64,000 bases of DNA from Acidihalobacter ferrooxydans (GCF_001975725.1 NZ_CP019434.1:2067486-2131485); one strand, 5' to 3'; shown: positions 37,336 through 45,751, numbered from the stretch's first letter. Notes: a model not told the origin generated them from the sequence alone. Numbers and translations are program-made.

Positions 37336-37341
37336 ATTATA
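37336..37341 (-). promoter_or_regulatory. Possible -10 box for the lipoate-assembly genes
   Basis: On the minus strand a perfect TATAAT lies about 120 bases before the lipS1-type gene, inside the 176-base gap after lbpA. No convincing -35 box was found, so this may be a weak or activator-dependent internal promoter. Confidence 0.3.
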
Positions 37342-37389
37342 TGAGCCACTCCGTACGTAACTCGCACAGAGCGGCTCTAACGGCACGAA

Positions 37390-37827
37390 TCAGCAGCCGC
37401 CGAATCCGTCGGCATCCATCTTGGCTTCAAAAGCAGCAAGCGCATCCGCGCCGGTCTTGAGATCGGAAGTATCGCCATCCCAATCATCCGCTTTAATCTT
37501 GACTAACCAACCTTCCCCGTAAGGATCTTCGTTGATCAGGCCAGGATTGGCAGCGACTGCCTCATTGGTCTCAGCCACTTCGCCAGCGACCGGAGTCTTC
37601 GCAGGGCCAACCCATTTGCCGGATTCGACAGTGGCACAGGACTTATCCTTTTTCACACTCTTGCCGACTTTCTTCGGCGTATAGGACACAATCTGCCCGG
37701 CCAGAGAACAGGCATAGGCAGTAAGGCCAATCGTGGCGCTACCATCAGCTTCCTGACGCACCCAAACATTGTTATCCACGCTATACAGCAAATCTTCAGG
37801 GATGTTACAACCGCGCACTGCGCCCAT
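37390..37827 (-). CDS. lbpA: Lipoate-binding protein LbpA
   Basis: A 145-residue GcvH-like protein. The lipoyl-lysine lies in VESGKWVGPAK. It begins with MGAVRGCNIPEDLLYSVDNN and has the typical end DGDTSDLKTGADAL. In sHdr organisms LbpA carries a lipoyl arm used by the Hdr-like complex rather than by glycine cleavage. This is supported by its place directly before the lipoate-assembly genes. The ATG at 37827 has a strong aaggaggaag upstream. An additional cysteine (GCNIPED, C7) is shared in type with the second copy. Confidence 0.92.
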   Translation of the reverse strand: MGAVRGCNIPEDLLYSVDNNVWVRQEADGSATIGLTAYACSLAGQIVSYTPKKVGKSVKKDKSCATVESGKWVGPAKTPVAGEVAETNEAVAANPGLINEDPYGEGWLVKIKADDWDGDTSDLKTGADALAAFEAKMDADGFGGC

Positions 37828-37893
37828 TTGGCTTCCTCCTTGGTAGAAACGGTTAAGGGATGTGCGTCTTCAGGGGAATCACATTCCCTTCGT

Positions 37894-38298
37894 TTAGAAA
37901 GTAATAACCTTGTCGCACCGCAAAACCAGATCAGCCAGTTCGCTAGCTCTGGCCACCCGATCAACTTCGTCAATCAGGTCGGACGCGGGTTCGATTCTAT
38001 ATCCTGGCAATGCAGGCTGGCAAACATGCAACGTGACACCGGCCCGTTTGGCGTCGCGGATAAACTCAATGATCCGTTTACCGCCTTCAATAGCAGCCAG
38101 TTCCTCCGCTACGCCTTTTTCCATCAATCTCACACCTTCCATGGTAAAGAAAATATGAACCTCAATATCCATCGAAGCCAGCACAGACCCTAAATAAAAA
38201 GGCGTTGCACATCGATTTGGAGCCGACGGACCACTTGTCATCACAATGACGACGGTCTGTTCTTCATTGTCCAAATATTGATCGATGTCGACCATCAT
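37894..38298 (-). CDS. DsrE-family sulfur-transfer protein
   Basis: A 134-residue protein of the DsrE superfamily. Two conserved-looking cysteines are visible, in SAPNRCATPFYLG and in GVTLHVCQPALPGY; the second sits where active-site sulfur-carrying cysteines of DsrE3-type proteins lie. It is encoded between two LbpA genes, suggesting direct sulfur transfer with LbpA or the Hdr complex. The exact subtype (DsrE3B or DsrE3C) cannot be fixed by eye. Start at 38298 or three bases later. Confidence 0.82.
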   Translation of the reverse strand: MMVDIDQYLDNEEQTVVIVMTSGPSAPNRCATPFYLGSVLASMDIEVHIFFTMEGVRLMEKGVAEELAAIEGGKRIIEFIRDAKRAGVTLHVCQPALPGYRIEPASDLIDEVDRVARASELADLVLRCDKVITF

Positions 38299-38313
38299 AA
38301 AGTTCCGTTAGTA

Positions 38314-38760
38314 TCAGCGCACCTTGCGTTGGCAATGTATATCTTCGTCACGAGCTCGTTTGCAATAGCCCTCATACGCAGCATCACCCGTCAAGAATTG
38401 CTCAAGCGCATGATCAGCGCTATGGGCCGCCTCAACACGAGCAATCCACGCATTATAGGGGTCACTGTTGAGAAGAACCGGGTTCTCGAGAACTTCAGGA
38501 TTACCTTCAAGAATAGTGCAATGCATAAAATTTGGGATAGGCCCGGCCCATTTGCCGCTTTCGATCGTAGCGACTGGCTTTCCAGGTGTTCGTATAGTTC
38601 CTGGCCTGCGGACCCGAACGTGTAATATTTTCCCAGCGATGGTTTGCGAAATATCCGTCATCCCAACTGTAAGCGAATCGTCATGCTCGCGCCTGAGCCA
38701 AATTTGATACTCGGCGTCGTAATACAGTTCAGGGTTAAATTCGCAGCCGTTACATTCCAT
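38314..38760 (-). CDS. Second LbpA-type lipoate-binding protein
   Basis: A 148-residue paralogue of LbpA. It retains the lysine motif ATIESGKWAGPIPN and starts MECNGCEFNPELYYDAEYQI. The C-terminus (GYCKRARDEDIHCQRKVR) is basic and Cys-containing, unlike the acidic first copy. The middle shows ILHVRVRRPGTIRTPGKPV. It lies 110 bases downstream of hdrB2, separated by a strong terminator hairpin. Two LbpA proteins in one cluster suggest different partners (Hdr complex versus DsrE) or redox stages. Confidence 0.85.
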   Translation of the reverse strand: MECNGCEFNPELYYDAEYQIWLRREHDDSLTVGMTDISQTIAGKILHVRVRRPGTIRTPGKPVATIESGKWAGPIPNFMHCTILEGNPEVLENPVLLNSDPYNAWIARVEAAHSADHALEQFLTGDAAYEGYCKRARDEDIHCQRKVR

Positions 38761-38830
38761 GCATCGTATTTAAAGTTGTGTTGCGCCATTATGGTCATCG
38801 CCTGCGAGGACATACAGGCAACATTAAAAG

Positions 38831-38853
38831 GGGCAGCGGTGAAACCGCTGCCC
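38831..38853 (-). terminator. Rho-independent-type terminator after hdrB2
   Basis: Perfect 10-bp arms (gggcagcggt at 38831-38840, complement at 38844-38853) with a three-base loop. On the minus strand the hairpin is followed by cttttaat, so it should end or reduce transcription between hdrB2 and the LbpA-like gene. Confidence 0.75.
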
Positions 38854-38870
38854 GACAGAATCAGCCTGAT

Positions 38871-39782
38871 TCAGACAATACCCTTCTCTTTCAGAAGGCC
38901 GATGGAGTCGCTGATGTTCTCGTGCACGCCCAACTTGCGCGGCGACAAACCGAGTGCCAAACCTAGCAGCTGTGTGAAATAGATCACCTTGACACTACTC
39001 TTAATACCGAATTCCGTTTCAGCACGGATCTGATGCATCTCCAACCCCGAGTGGCAGGTCGGACACTCGGTGGCAATAACTTCAGCGCCAGCGTCCTCAG
39101 CAGCCTGAATAATATTCAGCACCAACTGCGTCGATGTATCCGAATCCGACAAGGTATGCGCACCACCACAGCAAGCCGTTTTCAATGGGAAATCGATATT
39201 CACTGCCCCTGCTGCGCCGAGCAGATCGTCCATAAAGTGCGGCTTGTAGGAAGACTCGGAACCTTCGCCCTGGTCTTTTTCGGGGAAAATCTGGCGCGGC
39301 CGCGTATACATGCAACCGTAGTAATTGGCGATCTTGATCCCGTTAAGGCTCTTTTTCATCTTCTGCTTGATGCCTTCGATACCGAGATCCTCCATCAGCC
39401 ACTCAAGCAGGTGCAAAGTGCGGACATCACCCTGGTAGACCGGATCGTCAGCCTTGCGGGCGAGATCCTGCACAGTTTGCATCGCTTTTTCCGAAGTCGC
39501 CGTTTCGTACTCGGCTTTCTTCAGATTATGGTAGCAACCATTACATGGTGCCATAACGGCATCGTAACCCATTTCCTGCGAAGCTAAAGCCATGACCCGC
39601 GACGACAAATAGGTTTGCAGCATGGGATGGATATTTTTGACCTCCATCGCGCCACAACAGTTGTAGTCGCTGATGGTCTCCATATCCAGGCCAAGCGCCT
39701 TTACCAGCACACGAGTGGACTTATCGTATGGACCACCCGACCCTTCCAAGGCACAACCCGGATAGTACGCAACCTTACCCAT
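38871..39782 (-). CDS. hdrB2: sHdr subunit HdrB2
   Basis: A 303-residue heterodisulfide-reductase B-type subunit. Two complete CCG domains are visible. The first has VAYYPGCALEGSGG, then YNCCGAMEV and MAPCNGCYHNL. The second has YGCMYTRPR, then TACCGGAHTLS and ATECPTCHSGLE. Such domains bind non-cubane iron-sulfur clusters that handle disulfides. It overlaps hdrC2 by eight bases. In sHdr systems it is part of the complex oxidising sulfane sulfur. Confidence 0.93.
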   Translation of the reverse strand: MGKVAYYPGCALEGSGGPYDKSTRVLVKALGLDMETISDYNCCGAMEVKNIHPMLQTYLSSRVMALASQEMGYDAVMAPCNGCYHNLKKAEYETATSEKAMQTVQDLARKADDPVYQGDVRTLHLLEWLMEDLGIEGIKQKMKKSLNGIKIANYYGCMYTRPRQIFPEKDQGEGSESSYKPHFMDDLLGAAGAVNIDFPLKTACCGGAHTLSDSDTSTQLVLNIIQAAEDAGAEVIATECPTCHSGLEMHQIRAETEFGIKSSVKVIYFTQLLGLALGLSPRKLGVHENISDSIGLLKEKGIV

Positions 39783-40491
39783 GAGCGACCTCCTTCTGTT
39801 CTTCCACGTACGCCTTCAAGACCTCACCTGTTTTTCCCCATGATTTGGTTCGGGGGGTAATGGCATAGTTGAGGCCCATTTTGATCATTTGCGCAACCGG
39901 CATATATTTCATCATGCGCTGACCGAATACCATCAGCCATTCCTGTACCAGGGGCTGATTGGTCCTCTTGAAGAAACCCATCATTACGCTGGCGTCTTCG
40001 ATTCGGCCTGTATGATAAATCTCCTCCCAGAAGACCTCATCAAAATGTGTAGACGGGCTCTTCTCGGTAATTTCCTGATCCTGCATCCAGTGGGCCAACG
40101 CTTTCATAACGCCTTCTGGACGCACATCTTTTGGACAGATATTCGTGCACTTATTGCACGAGACACACTGCCAGATGATGTCTTTGTCTTTGAGAATTTC
40201 ATCCTTGAGGCCAAGCCGCGTCAAGTAGATCCAGTACCGCGGATTGAACTGTACGTTCTGCGCGTACATGGTGCAGGAGTTCGTACAGGAACCACACTGC
40301 CAGCATCGGTGAACATTCTCGCCACCACCGTATTTCTGGATGATTTCCTCGAAATCATCATCGTAATCACGCAACGTGCGCGGCGTGATCATCGTATTCC
40401 AGCTACCGGAAACATCAACGCCATCAACCACTAGAGTCTCATGGTTGAGCAGCCGTTCCGGCTCGATCAGTGATTTTTCATGAATCGCCAT
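39775..40491 (-). CDS. hdrC2: sHdr subunit HdrC2
   Basis: A 238-residue iron-sulfur subunit with two [4Fe-4S] motifs: CWQCGSCTNSCTMYAQ and CVSCNKCTNICPKDVRPEG. It should relay electrons between HdrA and HdrB2. The ATG at 40491 is chosen: a ggagag ribosome site lies upstream and the longer frame overlaps the previous gene. Note the second motif ends CP and the first CT. Confidence 0.92.
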   Translation of the reverse strand: MAIHEKSLIEPERLLNHETLVVDGVDVSGSWNTMITPRTLRDYDDDFEEIIQKYGGGENVHRCWQCGSCTNSCTMYAQNVQFNPRYWIYLTRLGLKDEILKDKDIIWQCVSCNKCTNICPKDVRPEGVMKALAHWMQDQEITEKSPSTHFDEVFWEEIYHTGRIEDASVMMGFFKRTNQPLVQEWLMVFGQRMMKYMPVAQMIKMGLNYAITPRTKSWGKTGEVLKAYVEEQKEVAHG

Positions 40492-40516
40492 TCCGCTCTC
40501 CGTAAATTCCCAAGCA

Positions 40517-41380
40517 TTAATGCAAGATATGGCCCGCACCTGCGTCTGCAATGGGCACCAGACCTCCAGCGACGCCGACGCCGAGCAACCTCAGTACAAA
40601 TTCCAGGGGGTCCTGACTACTACCAAATTTGGCCTGCACCATACCTAAACCGTTAGACATCGCCTTCACATAATCCGCATAAGCCTGCGCCAGCAGCAGA
40701 TCAATAAGAAACGGCAGGTCACGATAGAAACCCGCTTCAGTCAATGTGTCGGCAAACCAACTGCGCGCGCCCTCATAAGTCTCGGGACTATTATCCAATG
40801 GAATCGAGGGAAGCCCGTCGTTTCCACGAATAAACTCGCGAAGCGCACCACTCACCGTTTCCTCATCCCAAACCCAACGCGTCATCAATGGTATCGCTTC
40901 AGGGTCACGAAAGTGCAAAATTTCGGCCGCCAAATCCCATATCGCACGACGTTCTTTTTTCCGATCAACCGGCACGATTTCGCTGAATGTACGCATACGC
41001 TCAACGATTGAATCATGCCCATACACCAAGTTTTGTAAATGACCGGCAATCACCAGCTCATCCATTTCGGAAAAGAACTCAGCGAGCTTTCGACGCGCAG
41101 GAAAAACCGCACTCAACACAATCATGAAAGCTTGACGAGACAGACTCCATCCGGCAACTGGATCGATAGGAAAAGCCTTTACCATCAACTCCTGTTTGGT
41201 ATGCAGAGCTCCCAGCAAACTATTCAGGTCACCTTCAAATTCGTCGAGCTCATCCAATAGTGACTTGAGTTTAGTACTTGCGATCGAGCTATCGAACTCG
41301 ACCGCAAGCTTGGCAGGACGGATGACCGATGGGTCATCCGCAAGCTGCTCCGATTTAGCTTGCTTCCCGAACCAGAGCAT
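40517..41380 (-). CDS. sHdr-linked protein of unknown function (Hyp)
   Basis: A 287-residue soluble, mainly helical protein. It has no cysteine-rich cluster and no recognisable catalytic motif; stretches include LLDELDEFEGDLNSLLGAL and WDLAAEILHFRDPEAIPLMT. It is the conserved 'hyp' gene between hdrA and hdrC2 in sHdr operons (order C1-B1-A-hyp-C2-B2) and presumably stabilises or regulates the complex. The ATG at 41380 overlaps the end of hdrA by 26 bases and is preferred to the track start at 41464, which overlaps hdrA by 110. Confidence 0.85.
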   Translation of the reverse strand: MLWFGKQAKSEQLADDPSVIRPAKLAVEFDSSIASTKLKSLLDELDEFEGDLNSLLGALHTKQELMVKAFPIDPVAGWSLSRQAFMIVLSAVFPARRKLAEFFSEMDELVIAGHLQNLVYGHDSIVERMRTFSEIVPVDRKKERRAIWDLAAEILHFRDPEAIPLMTRWVWDEETVSGALREFIRGNDGLPSIPLDNSPETYEGARSWFADTLTEAGFYRDLPFLIDLLLAQAYADYVKAMSNGLGMVQAKFGSSQDPLEFVLRLLGVGVAGGLVPIADAGAGHILH

Positions 41381-42404
41381 TGATATCTGCCACCGCACGT
41401 CCGCCAGCTGCTGCACCCTGCGAGATCGAATCGTCGATCGTTTCAGGTCCGTAGGCAGCGCCACAAGAATAAATACCGCGGCGGGTCGTACCGCAGGTAT
41501 TTGTATAGTGCTCGGCGCGCTCGATAAATCCGTGCTTCTCTAAGCCAACGCCAAACACCTTCGATATTTCTGGATTTTCTTCATTCGGATCCATACCTAT
41601 CGCGTGTACGACGATATCGAACGGAATGACAATCGGGCGTTTGACCAGAGTATCTTCGCCCTTGACCAGCAGGCGACCGTCTGGTGATGTGGTGACCTCG
41701 GCGATACGCGCTTTGACAAATTTTGTCTTGAACTCCTCCTGCGACTTCCAATAGAACTTATCTTCATAGAGTCCAAAAGTACGGATATCCATGTAATAGA
41801 TAAAGACATCCGTTTCGGGCGAAATCTCTTTGATTTCCATGGCCAGATTTGCAGACACGGTGCAGCATATCTTGGAACACCATTCTCGACCAATCTGACG
41901 ATCACGCGAACCAACACACAGCAAAATTGCGACGCGCTCAGGCACCCGACCATCCGATGGGCACGCGATTTTACCGGTGGAAACCATCTGCTCCATCTGC
42001 GTGGTAGTAAGCACGTCCTCAAACGTGCCGAAGCCCCACTCAGGTTTGTTAATAGAGTCGAAATGGGTAAAGCCAGTCGCCAGTACAATAGAGCCGGCAC
42101 CGACTTTTTCACCGGTACTCAAAGTGGCCGTGAAATCACCGAGTTCCCCTTCAAGAGAAGTGACTTTGGCACCTTTGTGGATAGTCACGGCGCCGTCATC
42201 CTCAACTCGGGAAACCATACGCCCTATCGCATCCTTGGCCCACTCCCCAGAAGGCACCAGTTTCGCATAACCGGAAAGTATCGGCGCACCGCCCAGCACC
42301 TCCTCCTTCTCAACGACCACGACCTTATAGCCAGCGGCACTCACCGTTGCCGCAGCGGACAGGCCTGCCGGGCCTGCCCCTACGATTAGCACTGTGTCCT
42401 GCAT
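41355..42404 (-). CDS. hdrA: sHdr subunit HdrA
   Basis: A 349-residue FAD subunit. The N-terminal dinucleotide fold is VLIVGAGPAGLSAAATVSAA. The iron-sulfur motif characteristic of HdrA is seen in LLCVGSRDRQIGREWCSKIC followed by CTVSANLAMEIKE. The C-terminal GD-like end is YSCGAAYGPETIDDSISQGA. It lacks the extra ferredoxin domains of methanogen HdrA, as expected for the sulfur-oxidising type. Its ATG overlaps the hdrB1 stop (TAATG). Confidence 0.93.
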   Translation of the reverse strand: MQDTVLIVGAGPAGLSAAATVSAAGYKVVVVEKEEVLGGAPILSGYAKLVPSGEWAKDAIGRMVSRVEDDGAVTIHKGAKVTSLEGELGDFTATLSTGEKVGAGSIVLATGFTHFDSINKPEWGFGTFEDVLTTTQMEQMVSTGKIACPSDGRVPERVAILLCVGSRDRQIGREWCSKICCTVSANLAMEIKEISPETDVFIYYMDIRTFGLYEDKFYWKSQEEFKTKFVKARIAEVTTSPDGRLLVKGEDTLVKRPIVIPFDIVVHAIGMDPNEENPEISKVFGVGLEKHGFIERAEHYTNTCGTTRRGIYSCGAAYGPETIDDSISQGAAAGGRAVADINALVREAS

Positions 42405-43771
42405 TACGCCTGTCCTCCGTATGCCAACTCGGGGTTATAGAGATATTCGATGTTGCCACTTTCGACTTCCTTCAGATATTCCTGGAAGTTCTTTTTCGCT
42501 TCTGACCAAGAAATACCCATTTTCTCGACCAAATCTTCGCAGGGCGAAGCATGCCACTGCAACTGCACGATCTTGAACGGGTCTGCCCCACAGGCCAACG
42601 CCGCGAACTGGACATCTGCCACGATCGGAATCGAGAAATTCTGATCGTGTGCCTTACCGATCCATTGGTTTTTATCCATGGTCGTCACGCAACCGGTATC
42701 ATTGGCCAGCATCACATCAGCATTCGCTTCTTCACGCGCCACGCGAATCTTGCGATCCATGGTGAATGAACGAGTGAATTCGCGCTCGGAAATGATATGA
42801 CGGAAGCCAAAACCACAGCAGTCGTACCAGGTCGAATAATCGATCGTCTGCGCACCCAGCGCCTGCGCAATCGAGGTGATAATTGCCGTCCGATTACCGC
42901 CAAGCACATCGGGATCATACACAGCGTCTTCGTGCACCATCTTGTAATAGTGGCAGGCCACATGGGTGGTGGTGCGAATATTGGAAACGTCGATCTTCTG
43001 CAACTCGGAGGCGATGCGGTTTCGCATCACATGCACCCATTCCGAGTAGTGAATGATTTCTTCAGGGATTACCAGCTTGCCATCCACCAGCCGTCCGAGC
43101 TTGCCAAGTATTTTGGTGACTTTTTCACGCAACTCGGCTGACTCAATCAGATATTTACGAATTTCCTTGTAGTTACCGAAAGACGTGCCGCAGTGCACCA
43201 GCGGGAAAAAATGTCCCAGTTCAAAGCCATGCTGCTTGCCGGACACATAAGCCTGATGGAAATTTCGCAGGAACACGGCCGCCAGAGACTCGACGTTACC
43301 GATACCGGAACCATGATAATTCCACGCTGTGCACGAGGTTTGATCCGTCTCGTCCAGGTAGTCCTTACCCGGCACAAAACCGAACTCGTTCATGAACCAC
43401 ATCAGGGATGTCGGATACCCGGGGATATTGCCGCACTGGCCACAAGACTTGTGATGCCACAACTGCTTGGTCGGAACTTTCTTATCCCAGCCGAAAAGAG
43501 TCTTCACCATCATCGGCTCATGCTCGTCCGTGATGCGGTGAATAATAATTTCCCCTTCTTTTTCGAGCTCGTACATGTGCTCGCGGATATCATCCATGCG
43601 ATCACCGAGATCTACAGTACGGCGATCGACATGCTTGCGCACCCAATCAGTCGCCTGCACAGCCTCGTCACGCGAAAGATCCGTCTGCTGGAAGAACGAG
43701 CCATGGCCGGCAACACCCTGACCTTCGGTTTTTCCGTTCTGATTACCTGGATTCATGATGAACCTCCTCAA
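42404..43771 (-). CDS. hdrB1: sHdr subunit HdrB1
   Basis: A 455-residue HdrB-type subunit, longer than HdrB2. The C-terminal CCG-like domain reads VACHYYKMV, then WYDCCGFGFRH, then NDTGCVTTMDKNQ. The last block has CVTT where HdrB2 has CxxC. The N-terminal part shows SCGQCGNIPGYP and DQTSCTAWNYHGSG, also a reduced form of the motif. This suggests that HdrB1 and HdrB2 carry different cluster types. It starts 46 bases after the hdrC1 stop. Confidence 0.92.
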   Translation of the reverse strand: MRRFIMNPGNQNGKTEGQGVAGHGSFFQQTDLSRDEAVQATDWVRKHVDRRTVDLGDRMDDIREHMYELEKEGEIIIHRITDEHEPMMVKTLFGWDKKVPTKQLWHHKSCGQCGNIPGYPTSLMWFMNEFGFVPGKDYLDETDQTSCTAWNYHGSGIGNVESLAAVFLRNFHQAYVSGKQHGFELGHFFPLVHCGTSFGNYKEIRKYLIESAELREKVTKILGKLGRLVDGKLVIPEEIIHYSEWVHVMRNRIASELQKIDVSNIRTTTHVACHYYKMVHEDAVYDPDVLGGNRTAIITSIAQALGAQTIDYSTWYDCCGFGFRHIISEREFTRSFTMDRKIRVAREEANADVMLANDTGCVTTMDKNQWIGKAHDQNFSIPIVADVQFAALACGADPFKIVQLQWHASPCEDLVEKMGISWSEAKKNFQEYLKEVESGNIEYLYNPELAYGGQA

Positions 43772-43817
43772 ATAGTGGTTTGACCCTTACGCGTTTGACG
43801 CGTCATACAACGGGCCA

Positions 43818-44504
43818 TCAATCGTCATCTTCCTGCTCCTCGAGCCACTCTTCGTATTCTTCGCGTTTTTCGTCAATAAAATCCTCAATGACGTCGAAGA
43901 GATTCTCATCCATAAGCTCAAGCGACTTCAAAACACCCGTCATCTCCCAAATGGTGTACATCTCGACGGAAGTCTTCAGCGACACCTCCCAAGCAGTCTC
44001 AACTGTTTGAAGCGTCTTAACTGGAATCGCCTTACGCAAAACCGAAAGATCGCCTTCGACCTTTTGAATGTTAGGACCCCAGTCCGGGAAGTGATCGGGC
44101 TGTATCATGTCTGGCGAGAGCTGATTACCCGTAGTGATAAGCTTCAGCATGACGCGCCCAAAGGGTCGCAAAACATCTTTTGCCGACTGCATCTCATGCT
44201 TAATGGCAACCTCGCGCATGATTGCAACGAGTCCGCCAGGTGAATTTTTGAAGGGACAGCGCGCCGCGCACGTCATGCACTGTGCACAGGCCCAGATTTT
44301 TTCCTGCATCGCATCATAGATTTGCTCGACGTTTTCCGTCCAAAGCAACTGGACGATTTCACGCGGGCTATAATCGTAGAACTGGGCTGACGGGCAGGTC
44401 GCCGTACAAATTCCGCAGTTGAGACAACCGTTCAATTCGCTGTCATAGCGGAAATCGCCACGAATATCATCGTAAATTTGCTGCATCTCGGCATATGTAG
44501 CCAT
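43818..44504 (-). CDS. hdrC1: sHdr subunit HdrC1
   Basis: A 228-residue subunit with two [4Fe-4S] motifs, CLNCGICTATCPSAQFYDY and CAQCMTCAARCPFKNSPGG. The C-terminus is strongly acidic (FIDEKREEYEEWLEEQEDDD). It is the first sHdr subunit gene and lies 92 bases downstream of the rhodanese gene. It should pass electrons between HdrA and HdrB1. The ATG at 44504 has gaggtgcttgt upstream. Confidence 0.93.
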   Translation of the reverse strand: MATYAEMQQIYDDIRGDFRYDSELNGCLNCGICTATCPSAQFYDYSPREIVQLLWTENVEQIYDAMQEKIWACAQCMTCAARCPFKNSPGGLVAIMREVAIKHEMQSAKDVLRPFGRVMLKLITTGNQLSPDMIQPDHFPDWGPNIQKVEGDLSVLRKAIPVKTLQTVETAWEVSLKTSVEMYTIWEMTGVLKSLELMDENLFDVIEDFIDEKREEYEEWLEEQEDDD

Positions 44505-44596
44505 ACAAGCACCTCATTTTCCAAGTTTTCGCCTGTGCATACATTCACACAGATCGTAAAGTTCTGGGAACTCCCGAAACCCTCCGCAGTCTCTCC

Positions 44597-44941
44597 TCAA
44601 CCAATCAAGGACTCTCTCGACGGCGTAGCAAGCCGGGAACCCGAAGCGACCCACCCCATGACACCGCCCCGCAGGTTGTATACGTCTTCCATGCCCTGCT
44701 GCGCCATAAAAGCACATGCCTGGGCTGACCTTGCGCCACTTTGACAGTAAAACACAACACGTCCGCCGGATGTTAACTCTGCCGCCCGCAGCGGCACCAG
44801 ATGCAAAGGCATCAACTCGGCACCGTCAATCACGCCACGAGACATTTCAGCAGGCGTGCGCACATCCACTAACCGGAACTTTACTCCGGTGTCGAACCAC
44901 TGCTTTAGCGTCGCAGCATCGACTTCATGGAATCCGTACAC
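44597..44941 (-). CDS. Single-domain rhodanese sulfurtransferase
   Basis: A 114-residue rhodanese. The active-site loop is VVFYCQSGARSAQACAF, with the catalytic cysteine followed by QSGARS. Entry motif RLVDVRTPAEMSRGVIDGA is also visible. The GTG start at 44941 has a strong aaggaggttttg site; the track ATG further upstream lacks one. As first gene of the sHdr transcription unit it probably feeds sulfane sulfur into the pathway. Confidence 0.9.
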   Translation of the reverse strand: MYGFHEVDAATLKQWFDTGVKFRLVDVRTPAEMSRGVIDGAELMPLHLVPLRAAELTSGGRVVFYCQSGARSAQACAFMAQQGMEDVYNLRGGVMGWVASGSRLATPSRESLIG

Positions 44942-45199
44942 CCAAAACCTCCTTATGGCAGACCTGAAAAAACTTATGCAGGTTAAGCATATTAACACAT
45001 ACTGCTATTCCTTCGACTTGATCGTCAACCCTATATTGTTCAGGGATACTGACCGCCCGGATTGCAGTTGATGAACATACCTCCAATGCTGTTCTCAATA
45101 AGACAACAATGATATTCTAGAAGTTCAATAGATGCGTTCTGCGTGTGCACTGCTACGCAGATTGCTTATGTCGAAACCATACGGCAGGAGATCGGCACC
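44942..45199. promoter_or_regulatory. Divergent control region of the sHdr cluster
   Basis: 258 bases between the rhodanese gene (minus) and the gene at 45200 (plus). It is AT-rich with stretches such as ttaagcatattaacacat and attctagaag. It must hold the main sHdr promoter. No gene for an ArsR-type sHdr repressor is in the window. Confidence 0.5.
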
Positions 45200-45505
45200 T
45201 TGAACAAGAGCAGCTTCAAAGAAAACACTCGTTACTCCATCACTCTCAAGGACGAAAGCGGCAAGTTGCGTCCCGCCAATATCTATGTCTATAAGCTCCA
45301 TGACGAATTCATGATAGCGCGCTTCACGGACAAAAGCGGCATGCTCAACAAGATTGCCTATGGAGACATCATCAAGATCGTCAAGACTGTGGCTGTCGAT
45401 CCTGAAGCACGTTTCATGCTGCCCGCCGATATGCTCAGCGCCAAAACCTGGCAGAATCGCAGCAGCATGCAGACATACAGTTCAAGTCCGGGGATCGGAA
45501 AGTAG
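45200..45505 (+). CDS. Small protein of unknown function, divergent from sHdr
   Basis: A 101-residue protein. The TTG at 45200 is chosen because caggagatcggcacc upstream contains a good ribosome site; an in-frame GTG at 45143 would add nineteen residues. Sequence features: SSFKENTRYSITLKDESGKL, then NIYVYKLHDEFMIARFTDKS and GDIIKIVKTV, which look like a small beta-rich fold. I recognise no family. Its position opposite the sHdr operon, sharing its control region, makes a sulfur-related role possible but unproven. Confidence 0.6.
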   Translation: MNKSSFKENTRYSITLKDESGKLRPANIYVYKLHDEFMIARFTDKSGMLNKIAYGDIIKIVKTVAVDPEARFMLPADMLSAKTWQNRSSMQTYSSSPGIGK

Positions 45506-45751
45506 CCGGATTGCGACCCACACGTCCCATACAGCCAAGCGCACTGAGGTTGCCGGCTGTATGGGAGCCACCTTCCTTAGTCAGCGCGTCGGCAGCAAAC
45601 AATCTTTCAGGCTTTTGCAGTTACTTGACGTTTGTTAATGACGTCAACGAACTGACAAATCAAAGGGGATACAGGCACCCTCTCCGATCAAAAGCCGAGG
45701 CTTGCATCCACGGCTTCCGCAGTTCATCAGAAGCCAGTCGCATCGAAAAAC

